From Bizionia myxarmorum (GTDB lineage: Bacteria > Bacteroidota > Bacteroidia > Flavobacteriales > Flavobacteriaceae), in the NCBI RefSeq assembly GCF_008086205.1, contig NZ_VSKK01000006.1, positions 1 through 64,000 of the forward strand: DNA of 64,000 nucleotides, in the 5' to 3' direction. Shown here one piece after another: positions 1-9,488 of the stretch. Position 1 is the stretch's first letter, and the number at the start of each line of letters is the position of its first letter. Under the pieces are notes generated by a model. That model was given only the letters and a program-made list of their open reading frames with translations, did not search any database and was not told the DNA's origin. Position numbers and translations under genes: made by a program.

Positions 1-1105
1 TATCCTGAACGGTAACTGTTCTAATAACTTGAGCAGCTGAATTTCCTTCCGCATCGTTTATGTTATAAGTAATTGTGTAGACACCAACGGTATTGGTATC
101 GACTGTATCACCACCAATAATAACAGCGCCAAGGGCTAAACAACCATCATTAGCCGTTGCACCTAATTCCGTATATGTACCACAAGCTTCAACCGTTATA
201 GTTGCAGCACCATTTAAAGTAATAGTTGGATCCGTTGTATCTTGAACGGTAACTGTTCTAATAACTTGAGCAGCTGAATTTCCTTCCGCATCGTTTATGT
301 TATAAGTAATTGTGTACACACCAACGGTATTGGTATCGACTGTATCACCACCAATAATAACAGCACCAAGGGCTAAACAACCATCATTAGCCGTTGCACC
401 TAATTCCGTATATGTACCACAAGCTTCAACCGTTATAGTTGCAGCACCATTTAAAGTAATAGTTGGAGTCGTATTATCTTCAACAATTATTGTACGCTGA
501 ACTTCAACTGCCGCATTGGTATGAGCATCTGTTACATTATATGTTACAACATAAGAGCCAACTACATTCATATTAACGGCTGATGCATCGATTAGGATAC
601 TTGTAGAAATATCGCCAGAGCAGTTATCTTTTGCAACTGCATTTAATTCAGTGTACGTACCACAAGCTTCAATAGTTAGGGGGTTAGCACCAATAAGTGT
701 TATAATAGGATCTAAATTATCCTCAACTGTTACTGTAGATATACATGGGTTGGTAGGATCGCTACTATCTGTAACAGTAACCATAACTGGTGTACCAATA
801 TTTGAGCAATCAAAAATATCAATATCCAATGCGAAATTTGTACCCGTATTCGCAGCATCAATGTCGACAGGTGTGATGCTTGCGTTTCCTAGGGCATCTA
901 AATAGACCGTTATATTGTTACATGTTGCTATCCGACTCTCCTCAAAACCCGGTCTCAAAGACACATAGTCCCGCAATGGATTACTCGAAAAAGCATCGCT
1001 GTTGTAGTTGGTGGAAAAAGCTTCGGTACTCAAGGTTTTTGCAAAACCAATAATACTTACTGAAAGAACAATTAGTAATAGCGAATAGAAAGTAATTTTT
1101 TTCAT
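1..1105 (-). CDS. Secreted Ig-like (DUF5011) repeat protein, 3' end outside window
   Basis: The reading frame starts at an ATG whose complement lies at 1103-1105 and stays open to the window edge, so the C-terminus is missing. It begins with a signal peptide (MKKITFYSLLLIVLSVSI) followed by a short region with SRIATCNNITVYLD, as in HYR/Ig-type flavobacterial surface proteins. Then come Ig-like modules with the pattern DTTxPTITLNGxxxITVEACGTYTELGA, typical of DUF5011. Three modules are visible; the two most distal are almost identical at the DNA level. Proteins of this kind are usually large, exported by T9SS and act as surface or adhesion proteins. That role is inferred here, and the sorting domain is not in view. 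Confidence 0.8.
   Translation of the reverse strand, partial: MKKITFYSLLLIVLSVSIIGFAKTLSTEAFSTNYNSDAFSSNPLRDYVSLRPGFEESRIATCNNITVYLDALGNASITPVDIDAANTGTNFALDIDIFDCSNIGTPVMVTVTDSSDPTNPCISTVTVEDNLDPIITLIGANPLTIEACGTYTELNAVAKDNCSGDISTSILIDASAVNMNVVGSYVVTYNVTDAHTNAAVEVQRTIIVEDNTTPTITLNGAATITVEACGTYTELGATANDGCLALGAVIIGGDTVDTNTVGVYTITYNINDAEGNSAAQVIRTVTVQDTTDPTITLNGAATITVEACGTYTELGATANDGCLALGAVIIGGDTVDTNTVGVYTITYNINDAEGNSAAQVIRTVTVQD
4..477. repeat. Two tandem 237-bp coding repeats
   Basis: Positions 4-240 and 241-477 are near-identical direct repeats of 237 bp (79 codons) inside the Ig-repeat gene. I see only a handful of mismatches, for example at 87 versus 324, plus divergence at the junction. 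A third, more diverged copy continues from about 478. Such homogenised repeats can expand or contract by recombination. Confidence 0.9.
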
Positions 1106-2024
1106 AATGATGGTTAATTTCAACAATTAATTATCAAGCGTGCCTAAATCATTCCTTGAGAAAAAAATGACCTCTGTAAACTTTAATTTGCTATTAATTA
1201 AGAATGTAAATTGAGGGATGGTCAAAAATAGTCTTTGAAAATGCAGTCAAGAAATTTATTCGGTAAACGGTTAAATTACTCTTTGTATTTAATTTTTGAT
1301 GTAATTAGAGGCTTAAAATCTTGGTAACCATCATTTAATCAGTGTTTTGTGTATTTCCGTCTAGTGTGTTGCTTTTTGCTGTTACCAATTCTATGATACT
1401 AAACGAACAACGTTATGAAAAGTCCGATGAAATGCATATTAGGTGCTTTGTATGTATTTATAATGTTGAAAAATGCTATTTCCAATACACCTTTATTAGG
1501 AGCGCTTTAATTTAGTCCGTGCAGACAAAGGTTTTTGCGTTAACGGATTTTAAAAATCTTATGTCTTTGTCAGTTAAAAAGCTAATTATTAGAGAATGTG
1601 CTCATGGTACAAGTGAAAGACCAATATAAAAATGAAAGACTTAAAAATTAAAAGATTAATTAATTTTCAGTCATGCTTATTTTATATCAAAAATGAATAA
1701 AAAAGACCATAAATTAAATATTTAAAAAATAGAATTTATAAGGAATCTACCTTTTATTATTTTCATATATTTAGAAAAAATTAACATAATGCAAGCCCTA
1801 GAATTAAAAGTTAAAATGGCGCATAATATTATTGCCAAATCATGTTTTTTAAAGGTATAACATGGCTTTCAATAATTGCATTAACATGCTTTGATTGATT
1901 TATTTAACAACAATTTTACTTGCAACTCTTAAAATAAATAGTATTATTTCATGATATATGTTATTTCTAACATGACTAAAGACATCCTATGTTTTTTAAA
2001 GCGAATTTCTAGTTTATAACCTGT
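1106..2024. other. Long AT-rich intergenic region
   Basis: About 920 bp separate two divergent genes. No convincing gene is seen. A 31-codon open frame at 1415-1510 (+) begins MKSPMKCILGALYVFIM and looks like an isolated signal-peptide-like stub, perhaps a relic. The rest is very AT-rich and presumably carries the promoters of both flanking genes. Confidence 0.5.
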
Positions 2025-3692
2025 ATGACTTTTAAAAACCCGCTACTTTTCCTACTATTTATAACTTGTTTTTCTGTGCAAGCTGCCAATTTCTACCCTA
2101 TTCAAAAAAAGGAGAAACTTAATGATAGTACTAAATATTATACCTTAAAGCTCAGTGAAGCTCAGACTAAGGATGATTATATTTCCGCTTTTGCCTTTTT
2201 TAGAAAAATTAAAGATGAGAATCTCAAAGCATCTAATTTCCAACAAGCCATTTACAACCTGAGACAAATTGCTATCATACAAAATAAATTAGGTTTTTAT
2301 TACGATAGTGAAGAATCTGCTATCGAAGCTTTAAAACTAGTAGATAACTTACCGGAAACAGACTTTTCTCGGGAATGCCGAATTGGTATCTATAACCATT
2401 TAGGAATAATCTATCGCAATTTATTAGATTTTGAAAAAGCGCTAGATTATTATGAAAAAGCATTGGCTTTGGTAACAGATGTCTCTCATCAAATTATTTT
2501 AAAAAATAATATTGGTTTTGCGCTTATTAAAGCTGGCAAATTGGATCAGGCACTTACCGTTTATGAATCCTTATATCAAGAAATCCCTAACATTTTAGAT
2601 CAAAAAGAAGTAGCACGCATTCTTCATAATTTCGGCATGGTTAAAGGGAAACTGGGCCGGCCAGATGCTGAAGATTATTTTAATCAAGCCTTGAAAATCC
2701 GAAAGGAACTTAATAGAACCATAGATATAATTGGCAGTTATCTAGACATGTCTGACTATTATAAATTTAAAGGCCAAACGGAAAATGCTGAAATGTATGC
2801 GCAAAAGGCCTATAGTTTGGCTGTCGTTAATAAAAGCCCTCACATTATTGCGGAAGCCTTGGGTCATGTAGTAGGTTTAAAGGAAGATGCGGATGTTTTA
2901 GCTTACAAGCATCTTCAGGACAGTATTAAAAGAGGAAATCTTTTGGAAGAAGGGAAATATGCTGCCAAAAAGTATGATTTAGATGGACAAGAAAAAATAG
3001 CAAATGATAATTTATTGCAAGCCGAAAAGGAAAAAAACCTTAAATTAATTTATGGATACACGGCTATTTTAATTCTGTTTATCGGCGTGGTATGGTATTT
3101 TATTATTCGGCATCGCCATAAAAAGCAGAAGCAGTTGGAAGTTTATAATACCGAATTGCGGATTTCAAAAAAAGTACATGATGAAGTAGCGAATGATGTT
3201 TATAATTTAATGAATAAATTACAGCAAAAAACCATTGATAGAAATGCTATTTTAGATGATTTGGAGGATGTTTATGAAAAAACACGAAATATTTCTCGTG
3301 AATATAATGATATTGATGTGGATACAAATTACAGTGAAACCTTAGCCGATTTCATATCTAATTATCAAAGTGAAGATACCAATATTATTATAAAAGGCCT
3401 GTCTAAAATCAATTGGGATAGTTTTTCTAAAATTAATAAAGTCGCTATTTATAGGGTTCTTCAGGAATTAATGACGAATATGAAAAAACACAGTTCGGCA
3501 ACTTTGGTCGTTTTAGATTTTATTCAGAATGGTCAAAAATTAGCCATTCAATATAAAGATAATGGTTCAGGTTGCGAGATTAAAAAACAGAATGGTTTGC
3601 AAAATGCGGAAAACCGTATAAAAACTATAAATGGTTCAATTACTTTTAAATCGGAAATTAACGAAGGCTTTAGTGCCTTAATGCAAATTTAA
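2025..3692 (+). CDS. TPR-containing sensor histidine kinase (HisKA_3/NarX type)
   Basis: The 555-residue protein has an N-terminal signal sequence, then tetratricopeptide repeats over roughly residues 40-330 (for example GIYNHLGIIYRNLLDFEKAL). One membrane helix follows at about 340-362. The cytoplasmic part carries SKKVHDEVANDVYNLM with the probable phospho-acceptor His385, and an ATPase domain with the N-box ELMTNMKKH near residue 485 and the G-box DNGSGCE. This is the layout of Bacteroidota kinases that phosphorylate NarL/FixJ-type regulators. The TPR part would be periplasmic and may bind a protein or peptide signal. The next gene starts 1 bp after the stop codon, so the two are a co-transcribed pair. 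The signal is unknown. Confidence 0.9.
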   Translation: MTFKNPLLFLLFITCFSVQAANFYPIQKKEKLNDSTKYYTLKLSEAQTKDDYISAFAFFRKIKDENLKASNFQQAIYNLRQIAIIQNKLGFYYDSEESAIEALKLVDNLPETDFSRECRIGIYNHLGIIYRNLLDFEKALDYYEKALALVTDVSHQIILKNNIGFALIKAGKLDQALTVYESLYQEIPNILDQKEVARILHNFGMVKGKLGRPDAEDYFNQALKIRKELNRTIDIIGSYLDMSDYYKFKGQTENAEMYAQKAYSLAVVNKSPHIIAEALGHVVGLKEDADVLAYKHLQDSIKRGNLLEEGKYAAKKYDLDGQEKIANDNLLQAEKEKNLKLIYGYTAILILFIGVVWYFIIRHRHKKQKQLEVYNTELRISKKVHDEVANDVYNLMNKLQQKTIDRNAILDDLEDVYEKTRNISREYNDIDVDTNYSETLADFISNYQSEDTNIIIKGLSKINWDSFSKINKVAIYRVLQELMTNMKKHSSATLVVLDFIQNGQKLAIQYKDNGSGCEIKKQNGLQNAENRIKTINGSITFKSEINEGFSALMQI

Positions 3693-3693
3693 G

Positions 3694-4359
3694 ATGTTTA
3701 AGAAAGTAATAGTTTCAGACGATTTAACCAGTATTAATCTAGGTATGCTAACCGTATTGGACGGTTTGCAGATTTCGAACGTCACCTCAGTTCAATACTG
3801 TGACGATGCTCATTTAAGAATTCAAAAGGCAGCTCAAGATGGCGAACCTTTTGAGTTGTTTATAACGGATTTGTCTTTTAAAAAGGACCATCGCGAGCAA
3901 AAATATCAAGGTGGCGAAGATCTTATTCAGGAGCTGCACCTTAAGTACCCAGACTTGAAAATAATGGTTTATTCCATTGAAGATCGTATTCAAGCTGTAA
4001 AGCGATTGTTAAATGAATTTGGCATTAAAGGCTATGTTTGTAAAGGACGGCGTGGACTCATTGATTTACATAAAGGTATATTAGCAGTTCATAATGATGA
4101 AATTTATGTGTCTGATGGCGTGGCACAAGCACTTCACAAAAAGGCGAATTTAGAGATAGATGATTATGATATTTTATTATTGAAGCATGTGTCTTTAGGC
4201 ATGTCCCAAGATCAAATCAGTCAGTTGTGTAAAGATAAAAATATGTCGCCTAATAGTTTAAGTTCTATTGAAAAGCGACTCAATAAACTCCGTATTCAAT
4301 TTAAAGCTAAAAATGCCATTCATTTGGTGGCCATAGTAAAAGATTTAGGGCTAATTTAA
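3694..4359 (+). CDS. NarL/FixJ-like response regulator
   Basis: The 221-residue protein has a receiver domain (VSDDLTSI at the start, probable phospho-acceptor Asp59 in LFITDLSF, and an IKGYVCK motif with the conserved lysine). The C-terminal part, from about residue 150 (LLLKHVSLGMSQDQISQ and SSIEKRLNKLR), resembles a LuxR-type helix-turn-helix, somewhat diverged. It follows the TPR kinase with a 1-bp gap and is its obvious partner. A strong hairpin terminator lies about 100 bp downstream. The target genes cannot be read from the sequence; the adjacent secreted protein is a candidate only by position. Confidence 0.9.
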   Translation: MFKKVIVSDDLTSINLGMLTVLDGLQISNVTSVQYCDDAHLRIQKAAQDGEPFELFITDLSFKKDHREQKYQGGEDLIQELHLKYPDLKIMVYSIEDRIQAVKRLLNEFGIKGYVCKGRRGLIDLHKGILAVHNDEIYVSDGVAQALHKKANLEIDDYDILLLKHVSLGMSQDQISQLCKDKNMSPNSLSSIEKRLNKLRIQFKAKNAIHLVAIVKDLGLI

Positions 4360-4457
4360 ATTTATTTCATGCCTTTACGGGAAACAGTAAGGAAGTATGA
4401 TAAAGGCATCTTATGTTTGTATAGCTATTTATTGAGATAAAAACGGGTGAGTTTTTT

Positions 4458-4487
4458 AAAGCGTACAGAATTCTGTGCGCTTTTTTT
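4458..4487 (+). terminator. Rho-independent terminator after the TPR kinase/regulator pair
   Basis: The stem AAAGCGtACAG / CTGTgCGCTTT around an AATT loop is followed by a run of T. Confidence 0.85.
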
Positions 4488-4681
4488 ATTTTAACACTAT
4501 TTGAAAGGATTTCCACAGCATTAAATCAATAGTGATTCCAAGTCATAAAACGAAAAATCTTTAACACGTCTCAAATATTAAAAAAACTTTGGCAATACTC
4601 TTATTTTCACAGGACTCCATATTTTATGATAGCTTTCCAATTAAATTTTATAACTTGGTAGTTAAACAAACCCATATAAAT

Positions 4682-6007
4682 ATGAAAAAAATTACTTTAG
4701 CTTTAGTATTGCTTACTTTTGGTATGCAAGCCCAAACTTTTCCAAATCCCTATTGCAATATTACAGATGTTGCCGATGTATCTGTTGAAGAAATTACTGT
4801 AGTTACTTTTGGGGGAACAAGTATTACCAATACAGATATAGATACTGTTTTAATCAATGAAACGGCTACTGTTGCTAATGTAGCGGCAGGTGAAACCTAC
4901 GCTTTAGTTGTAGAAGGCAATACTTATGGACCATTTGATACCAATATTGTAGCGTTTATAGATTGGAATAATAACAATACCTTAGATGATGCCGGTGAAA
5001 TTTACGAAGTTGGTACACTTACCAATTCCGATGGAACCGACGGCGTATCGGTTACACTAGATATTACGGTGCCTGCTGATGCTGTTATAGGATTAACACG
5101 TATCAGAATTACAAAAACCTATACAGATGAAGATTCTCCGGCAGAAATAGATGCCTGCGGAATTACATTTGATGCTTTTGGACAAGGATTTTATCCAGGA
5201 TTTGGTCAAGCTCTAGATTTTACTTTAGATATAGAGCCAATGCCTATTGTAAATTTCCCAGAACCTTATTGTGATATTGCAGATGCAGCAGATGTGTCTG
5301 TTGAAGAAATTACTGCCGTTACATTTGCAGGAACAAGTATTACCAATACGGACATAGCTACTGTTTTAATTGATGAAACTACTACAGTTGTTAATGTAGC
5401 GGCAGGTGAAACCTACGCTTTAGTTGTAGAAGGAAATACAGCTGGACCTTTTGATACTAATATTGTAGCTTTTATTGATTGGAATCAGAACGATACTTTA
5501 GATGATGCGGGTGAAATTTACGAACTTGGACCTCTTAGCGATACAGACGGAACCGATGGCGTATCTGTAACATTAGATATCACCGTACCTACAGATGCGG
5601 TTTTAGGAACAACGCGCATTAGAATTACGAAAACCTATACGGATGAAGATTCTCCTGCGGATGTAAATGCTTGCGGAATTACATTTGATGCTTTTGGACA
5701 AGGTAGTTATGCTAGTTATGGACAAGCTTTAGATTTTACATTAAGTATAGCACCTTTAAGCGTGGATACTTTTCAGTTGAATGCCTTATCTGTTTATCCA
5801 GTTCCAGCACATGATGTGTTGCATATAAATTATAAATCATCAATATCTTCTGTAAAAATCTACAATGTATTAGGTCAAGAAGTGCTTGCAAAAAACAGCC
5901 ATTCTAATAATTTGCAACTTGATGTATCGGAATTAGCTTCTGGAGCTTATATTATTAAATTAGTTTCTGAAGGAATTGAACATACTATGCGTATTCTGAA
6001 AAATTAA
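4682..6007 (+). CDS. T9SS-sorted secreted protein with two GEVED-like domains
   Basis: The start is placed at 4682, where a good signal peptide begins (MKKITLALVLLTFGMQAQ); the frame is open upstream but lacks such a signal. The 441-residue protein contains two copies, each about 170 residues, of a module with AFIDWNNNNTLDDAGEIYE and GLTRIRITKTYTDEDSPAE. This matches the GEVED family, and the Asp/Asn-rich loop probably binds calcium. The C-terminus (LSVYPVPAHDVLHI... YNVLGQEV... ASGAYIIKL) is a type A Por/T9SS sorting domain, so the protein should cross the outer membrane and be anchored or released. No enzymatic domain is seen; adhesion or a structural role is the likely function. Confidence 0.88.
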   Translation: MKKITLALVLLTFGMQAQTFPNPYCNITDVADVSVEEITVVTFGGTSITNTDIDTVLINETATVANVAAGETYALVVEGNTYGPFDTNIVAFIDWNNNNTLDDAGEIYEVGTLTNSDGTDGVSVTLDITVPADAVIGLTRIRITKTYTDEDSPAEIDACGITFDAFGQGFYPGFGQALDFTLDIEPMPIVNFPEPYCDIADAADVSVEEITAVTFAGTSITNTDIATVLIDETTTVVNVAAGETYALVVEGNTAGPFDTNIVAFIDWNQNDTLDDAGEIYELGPLSDTDGTDGVSVTLDITVPTDAVLGTTRIRITKTYTDEDSPADVNACGITFDAFGQGSYASYGQALDFTLSIAPLSVDTFQLNALSVYPVPAHDVLHINYKSSISSVKIYNVLGQEVLAKNSHSNNLQLDVSELASGAYIIKLVSEGIEHTMRILKN

Positions 6008-6031
6008 GAATAGAATAAATAATCTTAAATC

Positions 6032-6072
6032 AAAAAAACTGAACAACCCTATGGTGCGTTCAGTTTTTTTGT
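6032..6072. terminator. Bidirectional terminator between convergent genes
   Basis: Arms AAAAAAACTGAAC and GTTCAGTTTTTTT flank a 12-base loop. A/T tracts on both sides let it serve the GEVED gene (+) and the endonuclease-fold gene (-). Confidence 0.85.
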
Positions 6073-6085
6073 TCAAAAGAATCTA

Positions 6086-6106
6086 TTATTATTATTATTA
6101 TTATTA
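6086..6106. repeat. (TTA)7 microsatellite giving seven tandem stop codons
   Basis: Seven TTA units read as TAA TAA TAA... on the minus strand. The first is the stop codon of the endonuclease-fold gene and the others follow in frame. Confidence 0.9.
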
Positions 6107-7030
6107 TTTAAGTTTGAATTCTAGTAAAACGGGCAAATGGTCTGAAATTTTTCGGGCTACTTCTAGATTTTCACAGTTACCAACAAAATCGATTGGTTTT
6201 GCTTGTAATTTCTCAATGTCAGACGTAAAATAAATATTATCGATGGCATGGCTCCGGTAATCACCATGTTTGCAAATCGTTTTTAATGTGGTGCGCTCAT
6301 TTTCCAAAGCGCTTTTAAAGCCTTTTTTATAAAATGGTTTCCAAACGGCATGTTTTTCATTCAAATTGAAATCGCCCGCAATTAAAATCCGATTAGAATT
6401 TAAACGTTCGGGAAAATCAATAAAATGTATAATTTCTTCATGCGGATTATCATTAAACTTTCGGGAATGGTAATTTACGACATAGAATGGATCTGATTTA
6501 CCCTTCAATTTAAAAGTGGCAACAAAAGGTTCACGATAGCAAAGTTCTTCCAAATGGGCGTCCAAATAAGCGCGCCCAACTATATTGACTTTGGCCGTTT
6601 TCCAAAGAAAAGCATAGCGTTCGCTCATGTAAACGGATGGGCTTTTAGTGGGATTACTAATTTGGTAATCCCATTTTGAACCCATTCTATTTAATTCATC
6701 CGCAATTTTAGCTACGGCCTGTGCGCCAGCGGGATCTTTAGCCACAACTTCTTGAATAGCAACGATGTCATAATCTCTTAAAATAGATGCAATGTCATAA
6801 AGCGTTTCAGCTGATTTGGTTCGTCCTAAATGGCGGTTATTCCAAGAAATCAGTTTTAAGTTTTCGGAACTATTTGCTTTTAAATCCCCATTCATTTGGG
6901 GCATTTCAACAATAGCTATCTCATTCTTTACATCAGATTTTTCGTTAAATAGATTAGCCTGATTAAAACTGGAATTACAAGAAAATACTAAAGCCAGAAA
7001 GACGTAAAAAAAACTGTAAAATTTATTCAT
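6104..7030 (-). CDS. Endonuclease/exonuclease/phosphatase-fold lipoprotein
   Basis: The 308-residue protein starts with a lipoprotein signal (FLALVFSC, lipobox Cys about residue 18), so it should sit in the periplasm or at the cell surface. The body shows the DNase I-like order of motifs: LKLISWNNRHLG, DIVAIQEV with the catalytic metal-binding Glu, NYHSRK, GDFNLN, AIDNIY and the terminal SDHLPV. Members hydrolyse phosphodiester or phosphomonoester bonds (extracellular nucleases, sphingomyelinase-like enzymes). An exported nuclease that scavenges DNA fits best, but the substrate is not certain. It is a single-gene unit sharing a terminator with its convergent neighbour. Confidence 0.88.
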   Translation of the reverse strand: MNKFYSFFYVFLALVFSCNSSFNQANLFNEKSDVKNEIAIVEMPQMNGDLKANSSENLKLISWNNRHLGRTKSAETLYDIASILRDYDIVAIQEVVAKDPAGAQAVAKIADELNRMGSKWDYQISNPTKSPSVYMSERYAFLWKTAKVNIVGRAYLDAHLEELCYREPFVATFKLKGKSDPFYVVNYHSRKFNDNPHEEIIHFIDFPERLNSNRILIAGDFNLNEKHAVWKPFYKKGFKSALENERTTLKTICKHGDYRSHAIDNIYFTSDIEKLQAKPIDFVGNCENLEVARKISDHLPVLLEFKLK

Positions 7031-7205
7031 TGCACAAGATAGGAAGCGAAAAATAAGTGTATAAAAATTACTATTAAAACAGGTATTTAAGTTTCGCTAA
7101 TGTAAGAATCCTTTCAATACATGAAATGACATATTCATAAAATTAAGAAGTGTCAATAAAAGAAACATTTTTTAAAATCCGCTTTCTAAAAGTTTTCAGT
7201 AATTA

Positions 7206-7796
7206 TTATTTTGCTTTTGGCGGACTAATCATAACATGAGATCGGTGTGTATCAGCATCCATTAACCAAGGCATGCCTGGCAATCCTGGTTGGGTTGGCA
7301 ATCCGGTTTCTGCAGCCGTCATATAAGGTTTGTATAACACATAACGAATATTACTGTTTTTAAGCGCGCCCGTTTCAAAATCAAGATCGTCTTGTGCAGC
7401 AGTCAATACATAAACGGCGGCTGGTACTTTAGTCATTGACAAGGTTCCGGCATCAATTTCTTGTTTACGAATCTCACGTTTTTCTAATTCCGTTTTTCCT
7501 TCAGCAAGCAGTTCCCGACCTCTGGCCATATACGCTTCTAACTTATCGCTATAACACGATACGCTTATGCCGTCTTTATTGGGATTATCTGACAAACAGA
7601 TGATTTCGTTTGTTCCTTCACGTAAGGTAATAAGTTCGCCTTTCTGGTTATAACCTAAAACCTTGGCATGTTCTTGATACATTTCTGGACAAGCTAAAAG
7701 GCTTGTATTAATTTGACTTTCAGCAGATGGAATTTTGGACTGACCCATAGCCGAAGACATACAAATGATGGCTGATACTAAAAATAAAGTTTTCAT
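7206..7796 (-). CDS. Secreted protein of unknown function
   Basis: The 196-residue protein has a clear signal peptide (MKTLFLVSAIICMSSAMG, probable cleavage before QSKIP). The mature part is soluble and has three cysteines (LLACPEMY, NEIICLSD, VSCYSDKL). A charged helical stretch follows (RELLAEGKTELEKREIRKQE), and the C-terminus is rich in Pro and Gly (TGLPTQPGLPGMPWLMD). I do not recognise the family. It is monocistronic, transcribed away from the GH3 gene, and the two share an intergenic region of about 165 bp. Confidence 0.7.
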   Translation of the reverse strand: MKTLFLVSAIICMSSAMGQSKIPSAESQINTSLLACPEMYQEHAKVLGYNQKGELITLREGTNEIICLSDNPNKDGISVSCYSDKLEAYMARGRELLAEGKTELEKREIRKQEIDAGTLSMTKVPAAVYVLTAAQDDLDFETGALKNSNIRYVLYKPYMTAAETGLPTQPGLPGMPWLMDADTHRSHVMISPPKAK

Positions 7797-7961
7797 AATT
7801 ACAGGTTTAAAATGATAGCATAAGGTACGTAATTTATAAGGAAAGAAAGAATAATGGAATTTTGAGATTTTAAAATTATTATGTTAATTTGGTTTTCACT
7901 TTATGAACTTTATTCTAATTTGCGGTGGAAATATTATTTAAAAAACCTCTGATTTCATATT

Positions 7962-9488
7962 ATGGCTATACTCGGAAATATTATTAAAGGCGTTATTGAT
8001 ATTACGGATTCTTTCTCATCTGAACTAAATCCAGTTGAAGCACAACAGGAAGTTTTGAAAAAATTGTTAGATAAAGCCAAAGACACTGAATTCGGACTAC
8101 ATTACAATTTTGAAAATATTTTAGAAGCAGATAACGTAGCAAAAGCCTTTTCAGAGGAAGTACCTTATTTCGATTATAATAAAATAAATAAAGAGTGGTG
8201 GCATCGCCTTCAAGATGGTGCCGAAAATCTGACTTGGCCGGGACATCCAAAATATTTCGCCTTAAGTTCTGGAACAACAGGAACGAGTAGTAAACGTATT
8301 CCGGTGACTGATGAAATGATTGAAGCTATAAAACAAGCGGGAATTAATCAGGTTTTGGCTTTGACGCATTTTAATTTTGAAGCTGATTTTTTTGAAAAAG
8401 AAATCATGATGCTTGGCAGTTCTACCAATTTACAAAAAAATAATGAGCATTTAGAAGGAGAAATTAGCGGAATTACAGCTAGTAATATCCCGTTTTGGTT
8501 TCGTAGTTATTATAAGCCAGGTGAAGAAATTGCGAAAATTGATGATTGGGATGAGCGCGTTCAACATATTGCCGAAAATGCCCGCAATTGGGATATTGGC
8601 GCTTTAAGTGGTATTCCATCTTGGATTGAATTAATGTTACAAAAAGTAATTGCCCATCATGACTTAAATCACATTCATGAAATTTGGCCAAATCTTCAAG
8701 TTTTCACCTCTGGAGGCGTTGCTTTTAGTCCGTATGAAAAGAGTTTTAATGCCCTATTAGGTCACCCAATTACGATTATTGATACCTATTTGGCCTCTGA
8801 AGGTTTTATGGCATTTCAAGCCAGACCAGAAACGGATGCCATGCAATTGGTTACGGATAATGGTATTTATTTTGAATTTGTACCGTTTAAACCGGAGTAT
8901 ATAAGAGAAGATGGTTCATTGGTTACTGATGCGCCTTCGGTATCTTTAAAAGATGTGCAATTAAATCAAGATTATGTGTTGTTAATTAGTACGGTAAGTG
9001 GCGCGTGGCGCTATGAAATTGGCGATACCGTAGCTTTTACAGATGTGGAGCGTGCTGAAATTAAAATAACAGGTCGCACCAAGTTTTTTCTAAATACGGT
9101 AGGATCGCAATTGTCTGTAAATAAAATGGACGATGCCATGCAGAAGTTAGAAGAAAAATTTTCAACTAAAATACCAGAATATACTATTTGCGCCAAGCGT
9201 TGCGAGGATGGTGAATTTTACCATTGCTGGTATATTGGAAATGAAGACAATTTAGATTCTGAAGACATTGCTCAAGCACTTGATGGATTTTTAAAGGAAG
9301 CCAATCACAATTATGAAGTCGCTAGGAGCAAAGCCTTAAAAGGTGTTCGCGTTCAATTAATTCCACCCGCAGTATTTCACGAATGGAGTGCGGCCAGCAA
9401 GAAAAAAGGTGGACAAGTTAAAATGGAACGGGTTATGAATGAAGAAAAATTTCAAGTTTGGGAAGATTTTGTTAATTCACAGAAGTAG
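7962..9488 (+). CDS. GH3 auxin-responsive promoter family protein (acyl-adenylating fold)
   Basis: The 508-residue protein has the length and motifs of bacterial GH3 homologues. It has the ATP-binding loop ALSSGTTGTSSKRIP near residue 105, GGVAFSPYEKSF, the substrate/AMP region IDTYLASEGFMAFQ, and the hinge YEIGDTVAFTDVERAEIKITGRTKFF. Plant GH3 enzymes adenylate carboxylic acids such as auxin or jasmonate and conjugate them to amino acids. The bacterial members are common in Bacteroidota but their substrates are unknown. The gene is monocistronic and ends 17 bp inside the convergent zincin gene. Confidence 0.9.
   Translation: MAILGNIIKGVIDITDSFSSELNPVEAQQEVLKKLLDKAKDTEFGLHYNFENILEADNVAKAFSEEVPYFDYNKINKEWWHRLQDGAENLTWPGHPKYFALSSGTTGTSSKRIPVTDEMIEAIKQAGINQVLALTHFNFEADFFEKEIMMLGSSTNLQKNNEHLEGEISGITASNIPFWFRSYYKPGEEIAKIDDWDERVQHIAENARNWDIGALSGIPSWIELMLQKVIAHHDLNHIHEIWPNLQVFTSGGVAFSPYEKSFNALLGHPITIIDTYLASEGFMAFQARPETDAMQLVTDNGIYFEFVPFKPEYIREDGSLVTDAPSVSLKDVQLNQDYVLLISTVSGAWRYEIGDTVAFTDVERAEIKITGRTKFFLNTVGSQLSVNKMDDAMQKLEEKFSTKIPEYTICAKRCEDGEFYHCWYIGNEDNLDSEDIAQALDGFLKEANHNYEVARSKALKGVRVQLIPPAVFHEWSAASKKKGGQVKMERVMNEEKFQVWEDFVNSQK

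Noticed and set aside
6086..6106. (TTA)7 tract as a phase-variation switch
   Set aside because: It lies after the stop codon and outside a promoter position, and trinucleotide changes would not alter any frame.
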